The notes below the pieces were generated by a model. That model was not told the origin of the DNA and ran no database searches. It saw only the letters and a program-made list of their open reading frames with translations. A program made the translations under genes and the position numbers. Below, piece by piece: positions 25,335-32,779 of a stretch of DNA of 64,000 nt (position 1 is its first letter; each line of letters begins with the position of its first letter). This DNA is from Stappia sp. WLB 29 (GTDB lineage: Bacteria > Pseudomonadota > Alphaproteobacteria > Rhizobiales > Stappiaceae): assembly GCF_023507705.1 (NCBI RefSeq), contig NZ_JALBGD010000001.1, positions 248,001 through 312,000 on the forward strand, written 5' to 3'.

Positions 25335-26089
25335 AGCCAGAGTGCCTTGAGCGGCATCCACAGGCCCATGGCGATCATCATCAGGTTCTCGGTCAGCGAG
25401 ACGAATCCGAGCGGCACGTTGCTGGACCCGCCGACGCAGGCGCATTTCAGCTCCCGCCGGTCGATATAGACCGCCTTGAACACCGAGACCGCGCCGACCG
25501 TGCCGATGAACAGCGCGACGGGTGCTGCGATCCACAGCAGCGCGCCGGCGATCATCAGCACGCCGGCCAGCGCCTCGCCGAAGGGATAGAGCTTGCCGTA
25601 GCGCACCCAGCGACGGGCCAGCAGGTCGTAGTTCAGGAACATGGTCGAGAAGCTCTCGACATCCTGAAGCTTCTGCACGGCGAGAATGCACATGCTGATC
25701 GCCACGAACCACTCGAAGGCGCGCAACGTGAGGATCGAGCCGAAGGCCGCCCAGCTGGCGGCCAGCGCCATCAGCAGCGCCATGGCGAAGATCGCAATCA
25801 CCGGGCGGTAGCTGGTCGCGTCCTCGCCGGGAACACTCTCGCCGAAATAGCGGCGCAACTCGTCGTGCCCACCGATCCGCTGCCCGTCGATGAAGGTCTG
25901 CGGCGTCGTCTCGACGCCGTGCTCGCGCTTGAACCGGTCGGTCTCCTCACGCGAGGCGAGATGATGATCCTCGACGGTGAAGCCGTGCCGCTCCAACAGG
26001 TCTTTGGACTTCAGCCCGTAGGGACAGATGTGGTCCGGCATCACCATTCGGTAGAGCGTGGCGCTTTTGTGCTCCTCAGCGGCTGTCAT
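25331..26089 (-). CDS. Glutaredoxin-MauE/DoxX fusion membrane protein
   Basis: 252 residues. Residues 10-85 form a glutaredoxin fold with a single-cysteine CPYG site (Cys22) and TTPQTFIDGQRIGGHDEL, the cis-Pro and glutathione-binding part. Residues ~95-250 hold four or five TM helices with the MauE-like VQKLQDVESFSTMFLNYDLLA and a second cysteine pair, KCACVGG. MauE-type proteins relay redox equivalents across the membrane to periplasmic disulfides. The monothiol site suggests glutathione-dependent or Fe-S-linked chemistry. It is co-translated with the channel-like protein. Confidence 0.8.
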   Translation of the reverse strand: MTAAEEHKSATLYRMVMPDHICPYGLKSKDLLERHGFTVEDHHLASREETDRFKREHGVETTPQTFIDGQRIGGHDELRRYFGESVPGEDATSYRPVIAIFAMALLMALAASWAAFGSILTLRAFEWFVAISMCILAVQKLQDVESFSTMFLNYDLLARRWVRYGKLYPFGEALAGVLMIAGALLWIAAPVALFIGTVGAVSVFKAVYIDRRELKCACVGGSSNVPLGFVSLTENLMMIAMGLWMPLKALWL

Positions 26090-26201
26090 GGCGCGGTCTC
26101 CCCTTGGTGTCGGCGGGCGAGACGAACGCCCGCCCTCCCTTCCCCAACGGGCTGAACGGAAAGTGGTTCCGCACCAGATCCGTGAGCGACCGCGCCGCGC
26201 G

Positions 26202-26606
26202 TCAGCGCTTGCGGGTCTTCTTCCCGGCGTTCAGCCGCGCTGCCGCAGCGATCAATGCCATGAACGCGGCCTCGTCCAGGTCCTCGCCCTCGAAGAGATC
26301 AATCGCGCGTCGGGCATTGCCGTCGAGGCTCGCGTTGAAGAGGCCGGCCGGGTCCTCCAACGCGGCGCCCTTGGCGAAGGTCAGCTTCACCTTGTCCTTG
26401 TAGGTCTCGCCGGTGCACAGGATGCCGCCGCGCGACCACACGGGCACGCCGCGCCACTTCCATTCCTCCACCGCGTCCGGCTCGGCCCTCAGGATCAGCG
26501 CGCGCGCCCGCGCCAGCAACTCTCCGCGCCAGTCGCCCAGCTCGTGGATCCGCGCATCGATCAGCGCGGAGGCCTCGCCCGGGGTCGTCGTCTCGCTCCT
26601 GGTCAT
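26202..26606 (-). CDS. DUF1801 domain protein (first of two)
   Basis: 134 residues. IDARIHELGDWRGELLARARALI, EEWKWRGVPVWSRGGILCTGETYKDKVKLTFAKGA and FEGEDLDEAAFMALI match the DUF1801/YdhG-like fold of small cytoplasmic proteins with no proven function. The C-terminus is basic (NAGKKTRKR). It follows the paralogous gene by 13 bases at the end of the ArsR-headed operon. Confidence 0.75.
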   Translation of the reverse strand: MTRSETTTPGEASALIDARIHELGDWRGELLARARALILRAEPDAVEEWKWRGVPVWSRGGILCTGETYKDKVKLTFAKGAALEDPAGLFNASLDGNARRAIDLFEGEDLDEAAFMALIAAAARLNAGKKTRKR

Positions 26607-26619
26607 CGCAGGCCCTTTC

Positions 26620-27054
26620 TCAAACCTTCCAGCCGGGCAGCTTCGCCGCCTGGGCGATCCAGCTCGCCAGTTGCGCCTCGTCCAGGTCCTCGCCCTCGTT
26701 CAGGTGGACATAGCGGGTGTTCTCGTCCTTGGAGGCGACCGGCGGCAGCGGCTCCAGCTGCGCACCGCGGAAGAAGGCGAGCTTGATGTATTTCGTGAAG
26801 CAGTGGACGCCGAGGAACCAGCCCTGCCCCTCCACGCCGTAGAGCGGCGAGTTCCATTTCACCGCCTTGCGCACGTCCGGCACGGTGCGCTCGATGAGCG
26901 CGTCGAGCTGGCGGCCGGCCTCGCTCTTCCAGCCGGGCATCGCCGCGATATAGGCCTGCACGGGCTCGTCGCCCTCGCCCTTGGGGATCTGCGGATTGCC
27001 TCCGGACAACAGCCTGGGCTCCTTCGGCGTCCCGCGCTTGCCGGCCGTCATCAC
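26620..27054 (-). CDS. DUF1801 domain protein (second of two)
   Basis: 144 residues. It shares the pattern of the neighbouring gene: AYIAAMPGWKSEAGRQLDALIERTVP, KAVKWNSPLYGVEGQGWFL, KLAFFRGAQLEP, NEGEDLDEAQLASWI. DUF1801 proteins have the YdhG-like fold and no established activity. The start ATG overlaps the stop of the SRPBCC gene (ATGA), and the order ArsR - SRPBCC - DUF1801 recurs in many bacteria. A duplication probably produced the two DUF1801 copies. Confidence 0.78.
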   Translation of the reverse strand: MMTAGKRGTPKEPRLLSGGNPQIPKGEGDEPVQAYIAAMPGWKSEAGRQLDALIERTVPDVRKAVKWNSPLYGVEGQGWFLGVHCFTKYIKLAFFRGAQLEPLPPVASKDENTRYVHLNEGEDLDEAQLASWIAQAAKLPGWKV

Positions 27055-27488
27055 GCCTGCTCCGCCGCGACGGCACCGTCGTCCAGCCTGCCGACGACCT
27101 CTTCCAGCCGGTCGAGGAAATGCGGCCAGCCGGCCTTCGCCCCACCGAAATAGCGCGGCTGGTCGCGGCGGAAGCCGGTCTGCTCCATCCGCAGCCGCGT
27201 GCCGCTGCCCGTCGGCGTCAGCGTCCAGGTGACGATGCTTTTCAGGTCGTGGTCGCCCCAGCTATAGGCGAGCAGGTGCGGCGGCTCGATGTCCAGCACC
27301 TCGCAGTCGACGGCGCCCCAGTCGGCGCGAAAGCCGAAACGGTGGCCAACGGCCGGGCGGAAATCGCCCTTCATCAGCCACTCCTCGATCAGATGCGGCT
27401 CGGTCAAGGCGCGCCAGATCTTCTCCGGCGGGTGGGCGATGGTGCGTTCCACCACCACCGACAGCGTGTCGTCCTGCGTCTGCGTCAC
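27051..27488 (-). CDS. SRPBCC (AHSA1-type) domain protein
   Basis: 145 residues from GTG 27488, which overlaps the arsR stop as GTGA; an earlier start is possible but not supported. VVVERTIAHPPEKIWRALTEP and LIEEWLMKGDFRPAVGHRF, then MEQTGF, are the AHSA1 START-like fold, which forms a hydrophobic ligand pocket. The ligand is unknown. Such proteins are regularly co-encoded with an ArsR repressor of the kind found here, which suggests a shared ligand or stress signal. Confidence 0.82.
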   Translation of the reverse strand: MTQTQDDTLSVVVERTIAHPPEKIWRALTEPHLIEEWLMKGDFRPAVGHRFGFRADWGAVDCEVLDIEPPHLLAYSWGDHDLKSIVTWTLTPTGSGTRLRMEQTGFRRDQPRYFGGAKAGWPHFLDRLEEVVGRLDDGAVAAEQA

Positions 27489-27820
27489 TGATCCATCCTT
27501 CCCAGCAGGTCTTCCAGGGCGTCGAACCGGGCTTCCCAGAAGCCGGTCATTCGCCGCGTCCAGTCGGCCAGTGGGGCCAGGGCGGAGGCATCGGCGCTGT
27601 AATGGGTCTGTCGCCCCGCCTGGCGGTCGCGCACCAGTCCGGCCTGCTTCAGCACGGAAAGATGCTTGGAGACCGCCGGTTGCGACACTCCGGCCTGCGC
27701 CGTCAGCGCGCCCACCGTCTGCTCGCCGTCGCGGCACAGGCGCTCGAAGAGCGCCCGCCGCGTCGGATCGGCGAGCGAACGAAACAGGATGCCCTGTACG
27801 GCTTCTTGAGCGTTCGGCAT
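27485..27820 (-). CDS. ArsR-family transcriptional repressor
   Basis: 111 residues. A winged HTH: LADPTRRALFERLCRDGEQTV, then AGVSQPAVSKHLSVLKQAGLVRDRQAGRQTHY. No cysteine metal-binding motif (ELCVCDL type) is present, so it belongs to the non-metal SmtB/ArsR branch usually paired with AHSA1 proteins. It heads the operon with SRPBCC and two DUF1801 genes and probably represses its own promoter through the repeated sites just upstream. Confidence 0.85.
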   Translation of the reverse strand: MPNAQEAVQGILFRSLADPTRRALFERLCRDGEQTVGALTAQAGVSQPAVSKHLSVLKQAGLVRDRQAGRQTHYSADASALAPLADWTRRMTGFWEARFDALEDLLGRMDQ

Positions 27821-27824
27821 GAAC

Positions 27825-27869
27825 CCATAACTCCGTGGCTATGGGGTAATTCCATAACTGAACGGTTAT
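27825..27869. promoter_or_regulatory. Two repeated palindromic sites upstream of arsR (probable operator)
   Basis: CCATAACT occurs at 27825-27832 and again at 27852-27859. Each copy starts an inverted repeat: CCATAACTCC / GTGGCTATGG (27825-27844, 7 of 10 positions) and ATAAC-TGAACG-GTTAT (27854-27869). They are centred 27 bases apart, immediately before the ArsR start, an expected autorepression position. Confidence 0.55.
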
Positions 27870-27876
27870 TGATCCG

Positions 27877-28464
27877 TCAAGTCCGTGCCGACCGGAAAGC
27901 GTGGACGCGGGCCCCGCGCGGCGATAGTCGATAGCCGGTCGCCAGGCTCTCGGTCAGCCCGAGCGCCTTGAGGCGACGTATCCGGGTTTTAAAGGAGAGC
28001 TTTTCCAGACCCATCGCGGCGGCGAGTTCTGCGGCCGGGCGCTCCGGGTTGCGGGCGATCAGGTCCATCGCCCGGGCGGTCCAGGCCCCCTCGCGCGCCC
28101 GGCCGTCCATGGCGTCGAGCCGCCCGGCGATCTCCGCCAGCGCCAGCGGGTCGAGGCTTTCCTCCTCGCGCAGCCCGGCGCGCGGGTCCTCACCGGCCCA
28201 GGACACCTCGATCCGCTCCAGCATCCCCGGCCTGCCGTCATCCAGCCAGTCGCGCAGCGCCGCCGCGTCTGTAAAGCCGGCCGCGCGGGCGTCGTCGTCG
28301 GTCACAGCGCCCGCCTCGACCGGCGAGATGTCGCCGATGGCAAGGACGCCGATGGCGGTTCGCAGGGTTCCTCCCGGCTTGACCGTACGGCGCCTCCAGC
28401 GGCGGAACTGCAAGCTGACCCGCCCTGCCCTGATCCCCTCCAGCACCTCGCGTTTCAACAGCAT
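27877..28464 (-). CDS. ASCH-like domain protein with C-terminal winged-helix region
   Basis: 195 residues from ATG 28464. The first ~60 residues (MLLKREVLEGIRAGRVSLQF, RRWRRRTVKPGGTLRTAIGVL, AIGDISPVE) look like an ASCH/PUA-type RNA-binding beta barrel. The C-terminal part (ARNPERPAAELAAAMGLEKL, KTRIRRLKALGLTESL) reads like a winged helix. A nucleic-acid-binding role is plausible; the target is unknown. It lies 43 bases downstream of the LysR gene on the same strand. Confidence 0.62.
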   Translation of the reverse strand: MLLKREVLEGIRAGRVSLQFRRWRRRTVKPGGTLRTAIGVLAIGDISPVEAGAVTDDDARAAGFTDAAALRDWLDDGRPGMLERIEVSWAGEDPRAGLREEESLDPLALAEIAGRLDAMDGRAREGAWTARAMDLIARNPERPAAELAAAMGLEKLSFKTRIRRLKALGLTESLATGYRLSPRGARVHAFRSART

Positions 28465-28507
28465 CGCGTTTCTTCCCTCTCGGCGCCGTGGTTCACCTCG
28501 TCCACTG

Positions 28508-29431
28508 TCAGGCCGGCCGCACCGCCTCGACAAGGATCCAGTCGTGCACGCGCCGGGCGGCGGCGGAGGGCGTCTCCTGCACTGCCTGGATGTAGTAGCC
28601 CCGGTCGCTGGTGGCGACATGCGGCAGGACCCGCACCAGTTCGCCGCGCGCCAGCATGTCGTCGATCAGCCCGTGCCAGCCGAGGGCGATGCCGAGCCCG
28701 GCCTGGGCGGCGCGCACCACAATGTCGTAGCTGGTGAACTGCGTGCGTTCGCTGGCCGGCTGCGCGGTGACGCCGAAATGCGCGAACCAGCTCTCCCAGT
28801 CGTGCCAGTGCGAGGTGACCGGCGTCGACAGGCTGAGCAACGGCAGGTCGACAAGATCGGCCGGTTCGGCCAGCCCCGGATGGCGGGCGAGGAACTCCGG
28901 GCTGCACACGGCGGACACGCGCTCGTCCATCAGCTTCGTCTCGCCCGCCTCGATATCCCCCTCCCCGGCCATACGCACGACCAAGTCGACGCTGAGGCCG
29001 GCCGCCAATTCAGGTTGCTGCGAGGTGAGCATCGACAGGTCGACCGGGCGCACCGCCTCGCGCAGCCGGGCAAGGCGCGGCAGCAGCCACAGCGAGGCAA
29101 AGGCGAAGTCGACAGACACCAGCACCGAGGGCGTGCGGTTGCGATGGGCGAAGCGGCGGAAATCGGCCGCGAGCATGCCGATGAGGGGATCGACGGCGGC
29201 CAGCAGGTCCGCCCCTTCCGCCGTCAGCCGCACCCCGCGCCAGGTGCGCTCGAACAAGGTAAGGTCGAGGCTTTCCTCCAGGTTCTTCAGCCGCTGGCTC
29301 AGTCCGGGCTGCGAGATGCGCAGCTCGCGCGCGGCTGCCGACAGCTGGCCGTGTTTGGCAACCAGCACGAAAGCGCAGAGCCCGGCAGCGTGCCGGCTCA
29401 GAAAGATATAATCATGGCTTATGTCATTCAT
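28508..29431 (-). CDS. LysR-family regulator, probable choline-sulfate utilisation regulator
   Basis: 307 residues from ATG 29431. The N-terminal HTH (HGQLSAAARELRISQPGLSQRLKNLEESL) and a substrate-binding domain of two Rossmann-like halves (VLVSVDFAFASLWLLPRL, GLGIALGWHGLIDDML) are complete. LysR proteins usually activate an adjacent divergent gene in response to a small inducer. Here the neighbour is choline sulfatase, so choline sulfate, choline or betaine is the likely inducer. Confidence 0.85.
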   Translation of the reverse strand: MNDISHDYIFLSRHAAGLCAFVLVAKHGQLSAAARELRISQPGLSQRLKNLEESLDLTLFERTWRGVRLTAEGADLLAAVDPLIGMLAADFRRFAHRNRTPSVLVSVDFAFASLWLLPRLARLREAVRPVDLSMLTSQQPELAAGLSVDLVVRMAGEGDIEAGETKLMDERVSAVCSPEFLARHPGLAEPADLVDLPLLSLSTPVTSHWHDWESWFAHFGVTAQPASERTQFTSYDIVVRAAQAGLGIALGWHGLIDDMLARGELVRVLPHVATSDRGYYIQAVQETPSAAARRVHDWILVEAVRPA

Positions 29432-29460
29432 AGAAAAGTCTCTGTGGAAGATACGGTTTC

Positions 29461-29471
29461 CTTGCGTCAAG
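29461..29471. promoter_or_regulatory. Possible LysR-binding site between LysR and betC
   Basis: CTTG-CGT-CAAG is a dyad in the 79-base divergent intergenic region, flanked by TTTC and GAAA in a wider imperfect symmetry. This fits the T-N11-A layout of LysR boxes. Inferred only. Confidence 0.35.
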
Positions 29472-29510
29472 CTAAGAAAATCATTCAGTCACATAACTGC
29501 GGCGGGGGCA

Positions 29511-31058
29511 ATGCAGGCGCATCGCACGGGCGACGGCCGTCCGGACACGGACGGCCGGCCGAACATCCTGATCTTCATGGTCGACCAGTTGAACGGCACG
29601 CTGTTCCCGGACGGGCCGGCGGACTGGCTGCATCTGCCGAACCTCAAGCGGCTGGCCGCGCGCTCGGTGCGCTTCGCCAATGCCTACACCGCCTCCCCGC
29701 TCTGCGCGCCCGGCCGCGCATCCTTCATGTCGGGCCAGTTGCCGTCCCGCACGGGGGTCTACGACAACGCCGCCGAATTCGCCTCCGACATCCCCACCTT
29801 TGCCCACCATCTGCGCCGCGCCGGCTACCAGACCGCGCTGTCGGGCAAGATGCATTTCGTCGGCCCCGATCAGTTGCATGGATTCGAGGAGCGGTTGACG
29901 ACGGACGTCTATCCGCCCGACTTCGGCTGGACGCCGGACTATCGCAAGCCGGGCGAGCGGATCGACTGGTGGTACCACAACATGGGGTCGGTTACCGGCG
30001 CGGGCGTCGCCGAGATCACCAACCAGCTCGAATACGACGACGAGGTCGCCTATCATGCGACCCGCAAGGTGCTGGACCTTTCGCGCGGCCACGATGCCCG
30101 GCCCTGGTGCCTGACGGTCAGCTTCACCCACCCTCACGATCCTTACGTGGCGCGCCGGCGCTTCTGGGATCTTTACGAGGACTGCGCGCAGCTTTCGCCG
30201 CGCGTGCCGGCCTTCGCCTACGAAGACCACGACCCGCATTCGCAGCGAATCTTCGACGCCAACGACTGGCGCTCCTACACGATCACGGACAAGGACATCC
30301 GCCGGGCCCGCCGGGCCTATTTCGCCAACATCTCCTATCTCGACGAGAAGATCGGGGAGATTTTAGACGCGCTGGAGCGCACCCGGCAGGAGGCGATTAT
30401 TCTCTTCGTCTCCGACCATGGCGACATGCTCGGCGAGCGCGGCCTCTGGTTCAAGATGAGCTTCCTGGAGGGCTCCGCCCGGGTGCCGCTGATGATCTGC
30501 GCCCCCGGCCTTGCGCCTGCCCTCGTCGCCGCGCCGGTCTCCACGCTGGACGTCACGCCGACCCTTTGCGACCTGGCGGGCATTCCGCTCGGCGAGATCG
30601 CGCCCTGGACCGACGGCGAAAGCCTGGTTCCGGTGGCGCGGGGAGATGCGGCACGCGCGCCGGTGCCGATGGAATATGCCGCCGAGGCGTCCTATGCGCC
30701 GATGGTGGCCTTGCGCGAGGGCCGGTGGAAATACGCCGCCTGCCCGCTCGATCCCGAGCAGCTTTTCGACCTCGAAGCCGACCCGGACGAACTGGCGAAC
30801 CTTGCCGGGGATCCCCGGCATGCGGCGACGCTGAAGCGTTTCCGTGCGCTCGCCGCCGCCCGCTGGGACCTTGCCCGCTTCGACGCCGAGGTGCGCCAGT
30901 CGCAGGCGCGCCGGCTCGTGGTCTACGAAGCACTGCGCAACGGCGCGCATTTTCCCTGGGATTACCAACCGCTGCAGAAAGCCAGCGAGCGCTACATGCG
31001 CAATCACATGGACCTCAATGTCCTGGAGGAGAGGCAGAGGTTCCCCCGCGGCGAATAG
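29511..31058 (+). CDS. betC: Choline-sulfatase
   Basis: 515 residues from ATG 29511. Type I sulfatase: PNILIFMVDQ gives the metal Asp, SPLCAPGRASF holds Cys65 in CxPxR, which is converted to formylglycine, and SGKMHFVGPDQLHGF, FTHPHDPY and VSDHGDMLGERGLW supply other active-site residues. The SPLCAPGR context and the C-terminal DYQPLQKASERYMRN tail are typical of BetC rather than other sulfatases. It hydrolyses choline-O-sulfate to choline and sulfate. It is followed after 35 bases by a BCCT transporter. A sulfatase-maturing enzyme is not in the window. Confidence 0.92.
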   Translation: MQAHRTGDGRPDTDGRPNILIFMVDQLNGTLFPDGPADWLHLPNLKRLAARSVRFANAYTASPLCAPGRASFMSGQLPSRTGVYDNAAEFASDIPTFAHHLRRAGYQTALSGKMHFVGPDQLHGFEERLTTDVYPPDFGWTPDYRKPGERIDWWYHNMGSVTGAGVAEITNQLEYDDEVAYHATRKVLDLSRGHDARPWCLTVSFTHPHDPYVARRRFWDLYEDCAQLSPRVPAFAYEDHDPHSQRIFDANDWRSYTITDKDIRRARRAYFANISYLDEKIGEILDALERTRQEAIILFVSDHGDMLGERGLWFKMSFLEGSARVPLMICAPGLAPALVAAPVSTLDVTPTLCDLAGIPLGEIAPWTDGESLVPVARGDAARAPVPMEYAAEASYAPMVALREGRWKYAACPLDPEQLFDLEADPDELANLAGDPRHAATLKRFRALAAARWDLARFDAEVRQSQARRLVVYEALRNGAHFPWDYQPLQKASERYMRNHMDLNVLEERQRFPRGE

Positions 31059-31093
31059 CCTTCGCGCCGCACGATACGAAAAGGAACGGACGG

Positions 31094-32731
31094 ATGAACG
31101 TCAAACCACCCCTGGTCGACCTGCCGATCAAGATCGCCCAACGCGGCTTCTACAACGGCTTCATCATCGACGTGACGATCACGTCCAAGCTGGCGGTCGG
31201 GGCGCTGGTGATCTGGGCCGTCGCCTTTCCGCAGCAGGCGAGCGACGTCCTTGCCGGTTTCAACAGTTTCATTCTGGCCAATTTCGCGACCTGGTACTTC
31301 TATGTGATGGCGGCCTTCGTGCTGGCCTGCATCGCTCTGGTGGCCTGGCCGACGGCGGGCCGCATGAAGCTCGGCGGTCCCGACGACGAGCCGGAATTCT
31401 CGCGCTTCTCCTGGTTCTCGATGATGTTCGGCGCCGGCATCGGCGTCGGCATGCTGACCTGGGCAGTCGCCGAGCCGATCTACCATTTCAATCGCAATCC
31501 GGACGTCATCCAGGGCCTTGCGACCGCAGGCGGCGAGGACAATGTCCTCAACGCCTTCAAGTGGTCCTATCTGCACTGGGGCTTTTCGGCCTGGTCGTCC
31601 TATGCCGTTGCCGGTCTGGCGCTCGCCTTCTTCGCCTATCGCCGCGGCTTGCCGCTGACCATCCGCTCATCGCTGGCACCGCTGTTCGGTCGCAGCCTGT
31701 CCGGCCCCATCGGTCACGCCATCGACATCGTCGCGGTGATTGCCACCATCCTCGGCGTTGCCCAGATGCTCGGCTTCGGCGTCGAGCAGTTCGTCGCCGG
31801 CATGGCCCGGATCGGCATCGGCAGCTGGCTGCTCAACGAGGAAGGCACCGCCTCCTCGCTCGGCATCATCGTCGCCATCGTGATCATCATGGGCGCCTCG
31901 ACCCTGTCCGCCCTGTCGGGCGTCGGCAAGGGCATCAAGTGGCTCTCCAACCTCAACATGGTCCTGAGCACGTTCCTGCTCGGCTTCTTCCTGCTGTTCG
32001 GCTCGAGCTGGTTCGGCCTCACCGCGCTGTTCGCCGGAGGCCTGGAATACGTCACTGCGCTGCCCTCGATGATCTTCACCGTCTATTCCGGCGAAGGCGA
32101 GACTGCGAAGGCGCTGGAAGGCTGGCAGGGCGCCTGGTCGGTGTTCTACTGGGCTTGGTGGGTGGCGTTCGCGCCGTTCGTCGGCCTGTTCCTGGCGCGC
32201 ATTTCCAAGGGCCGCACGATCCGGGAGTTCGTGGTCGGCGCGGTGATCGCACCTGCCATCATGTGTTTCGTCTGGTTCGCCTTCGCCGGCGGCACGGCGA
32301 TCGATATGGAGCTTAGCGGGGTTGCGGGCGGCGCCATCAACTCCGTTCCGGATGGCGACAAGATCTTCGCCATGACCGGCCTCATGCTGTCTCCCGTGCT
32401 CGGCTGGCTGATGGCGGTGCTGATCGTGGTGCTCCTGATGACCTATCTCGTCACCTCGGCGGATTCCGCCGTGCTGATCGTCAACACCATCAATGCCGCC
32501 GGCGACGAAGGCCCAAAGGCGCGGCCGCACATCCTGTTCTGGGGCATCACGCTCGGCCTTGTCGTTGCCGCACTGCTGCTGGTCGGCGGCCTGAAGGCGA
32601 TCCAGACGGCGATGGTGATCGGCGCCCTGCCCTTCTCGCTGGTCATGGTGCTGATGTGCGTGTCGCTGTTCAAGGCGATCTATCGCGACGGCTTGCGCGA
32701 GCGCGCCGGCCTGCAGACGGTCTACGAATAG
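31094..32731 (+). CDS. BCCT-family betaine/choline transporter
   Basis: 545 residues from ATG 31094, with AAGGAA upstream. Twelve TM helices with the BCCT signatures GAGIGVGMLTWAVAEPIYHF and WSVFYWAWWVAFAPFVGLFL (the aromatic-rich substrate site), plus ARISKGRTIREFV. It would import choline, choline sulfate or glycine betaine driven by Na+ or H+. Its position after betC makes choline or choline sulfate the likely substrate. The long osmosensing C-terminal tail of BetP is absent. Confidence 0.92.
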   Translation: MNVKPPLVDLPIKIAQRGFYNGFIIDVTITSKLAVGALVIWAVAFPQQASDVLAGFNSFILANFATWYFYVMAAFVLACIALVAWPTAGRMKLGGPDDEPEFSRFSWFSMMFGAGIGVGMLTWAVAEPIYHFNRNPDVIQGLATAGGEDNVLNAFKWSYLHWGFSAWSSYAVAGLALAFFAYRRGLPLTIRSSLAPLFGRSLSGPIGHAIDIVAVIATILGVAQMLGFGVEQFVAGMARIGIGSWLLNEEGTASSLGIIVAIVIIMGASTLSALSGVGKGIKWLSNLNMVLSTFLLGFFLLFGSSWFGLTALFAGGLEYVTALPSMIFTVYSGEGETAKALEGWQGAWSVFYWAWWVAFAPFVGLFLARISKGRTIREFVVGAVIAPAIMCFVWFAFAGGTAIDMELSGVAGGAINSVPDGDKIFAMTGLMLSPVLGWLMAVLIVVLLMTYLVTSADSAVLIVNTINAAGDEGPKARPHILFWGITLGLVVAALLLVGGLKAIQTAMVIGALPFSLVMVLMCVSLFKAIYRDGLRERAGLQTVYE

Positions 32732-32742
32732 ACGGCAAAGCT

Positions 32743-32774
32743 GCGGCGGGCGGCCACGCGCGGTCGCCCGCCGC
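32743..32774. terminator. Hairpin between convergent BCCT and P-type ATPase genes
   Basis: GCGGCGGGCG at 32743-32752 pairs perfectly with CGCCCGCCGC at 32765-32774, extendable by three inner pairs around ACGCGC. No T-run follows on either strand, so efficiency as an intrinsic terminator is uncertain. Confidence 0.5.
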
Positions 32775-32779
32775 GCTCC

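Noticed and set aside
29421-29510. Upstream ATG extending choline sulfatase by 30 residues
   Set aside because: The extension would run into the LysR start region, has no ribosome site, and is not needed for the sulfatase fold.
27968-32731. A continuous plus-strand open frame of more than 1500 codons running into the BCCT gene
   Set aside because: Only the last 545 codons (from ATG 31094, with AAGGAA) encode a recognisable protein. The upstream part is antisense to the ASCH and LysR genes and out of frame with choline sulfatase; it stays open because of GC-rich third positions.
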